From NCBI GenBank assembly GCA_964489215.1, contig CAZAYB010000082.1, forward strand, positions 1-11,943: a stretch of 11,943 nucleotides of DNA, written 5' to 3'. Below the pieces are notes generated by a model. It was not told where the DNA came from. It did not search any database and saw nothing but the letters and a program-made list of their open reading frames with translations. The first letter of the stretch is position 1; every line of letters starts with the position of its first letter. Position numbers and translations under genes: made by a program. Below, in pieces: positions 11,618-11,943 of the stretch. The DNA is from CAZAYB01 sp964489215. Lineage in GTDB: Bacteria > Planctomycetota > Phycisphaerae > Sedimentisphaerales > Anaerohalosphaeraceae.

Positions 11618-11943
11618 CTAACTTTCACTCATAAGTTTCTTAAGCAAAGCCCTTTGAAAATGAAGCCGGTTCTCTGCCTGGTCGAAAACTATGGAACGCT
11701 CCGATTCAATAACTTCATCGGTTATCTCATAATCCCTGTAAGCCGGAAGACAATGCATTATCTTTACATTACCAAGTGCCTTGCTGACAAGGTCGCAATT
11801 AACCTGATAACCCTGAAAATCCTCGATCCTCTTTTGCTTCTCCTGCTCCTGTCCCATACTGACCCAGGTATCGGTATAAATCACTGACGCCCCTTCAACC
11901 GCCTGGCAGGGATCGCTAAGCTGCCTTACACTGCCCTGGCGTA
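11618..11943 (-). CDS. argF: Ornithine carbamoyltransferase, C-terminal part
   Basis: The visible frame enters from the right edge without a start and ends at TAG (11618-11620), giving about 107 residues. It contains DPCQAVEGASVIYTDTWVSMGQE, typical of the ornithine-domain side, and the signature HCLPAYR, whose Cys contacts ornithine. The end follows the family pattern (EITDEVIESERSIVFDQAENRLHFQRALL). The enzyme joins carbamoyl phosphate and ornithine to citrulline in arginine synthesis. The GTG at 11884 is an internal Val codon, not a start. The N-terminal carbamoyl-phosphate domain lies outside the window. It is upstream of rdgB with a 14-base spacer. Confidence 0.95.
   Translation of the reverse strand, partial: RQGSVRQLSDPCQAVEGASVIYTDTWVSMGQEQEKQKRIEDFQGYQVNCDLVSKALGNVKIMHCLPAYRDYEITDEVIESERSIVFDQAENRLHFQRALLKKLMSES

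Overview
The window looks like a chromosomal stretch from a Planctomycetota-type bacterium, most likely the Phycisphaerae/Sedimentisphaerales side of the phylum. That placement is an inference. It rests on three secreted PEP-CTERM proteins in a row, an MJ0042-type zinc-ribbon mini-protein, an extra GroES-like protein with no groEL beside it, a TopA with a long Lys-rich tail, and moderately AT-rich DNA with normal GGAGG ribosome binding sites. I see no insertion sequence, prophage, CRISPR array, origin or attachment site.

Layout, left half. A protein cut by the window edge (1-177, minus) diverges from a small zinc-ribbon gene (319-519). Next comes a probable two-gene unit: an unrecognised 55-residue ORF (687-854) and a FixJ-type response regulator (868-1488). 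A roughly 300-base gap with hairpins leads to a 51-codon minus-strand remnant that looks like the two ends of an inositol monophosphatase joined together (1795-1950). Then come queE (2033-2713), whose best promoter predicts a leaderless mRNA, a tRNA-Leu(GAG) gene with a clear promoter (2796-2881), and an AlaC-like aminotransferase (2928-4169).

Layout, middle. A strong promoter at 4326-4354 starts an approximately 320-base leader that carries an 11-codon ORF with three Cys codons. The leader precedes three PEP-CTERM genes (4684-6810), probably one operon encoding exported, exosortase-sorted proteins. The unit ends in a set of hairpins and a textbook terminator (6856-6958).

Layout, right half. 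The minus strand carries a GroES-like gene (7018-7338) and topA (7598-10054). Both have the same 13-base element 41-42 bases upstream of their start codons. Between them lies a terminator facing the plus strand with no gene in front of it, just downstream of a CCTCCTCC run. A 77-residue single-pass membrane protein with a perfect Shine-Dalgarno follows (10463-10696). The window ends with rdgB (10986-11603) and the C-terminal part of argF (11618 to the edge), an apparent minus-strand operon.

Most of the content is housekeeping: tRNA modification, amino-acid metabolism, DNA topology and nucleotide-pool cleaning. The parts that stand out are regulatory: the Cys-rich leader ORF, the shared groES/topA element, and two candidate small RNAs carrying complementary GGAGGAGG/CCTCCTCC runs. 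No large new multi-gene system is evident.
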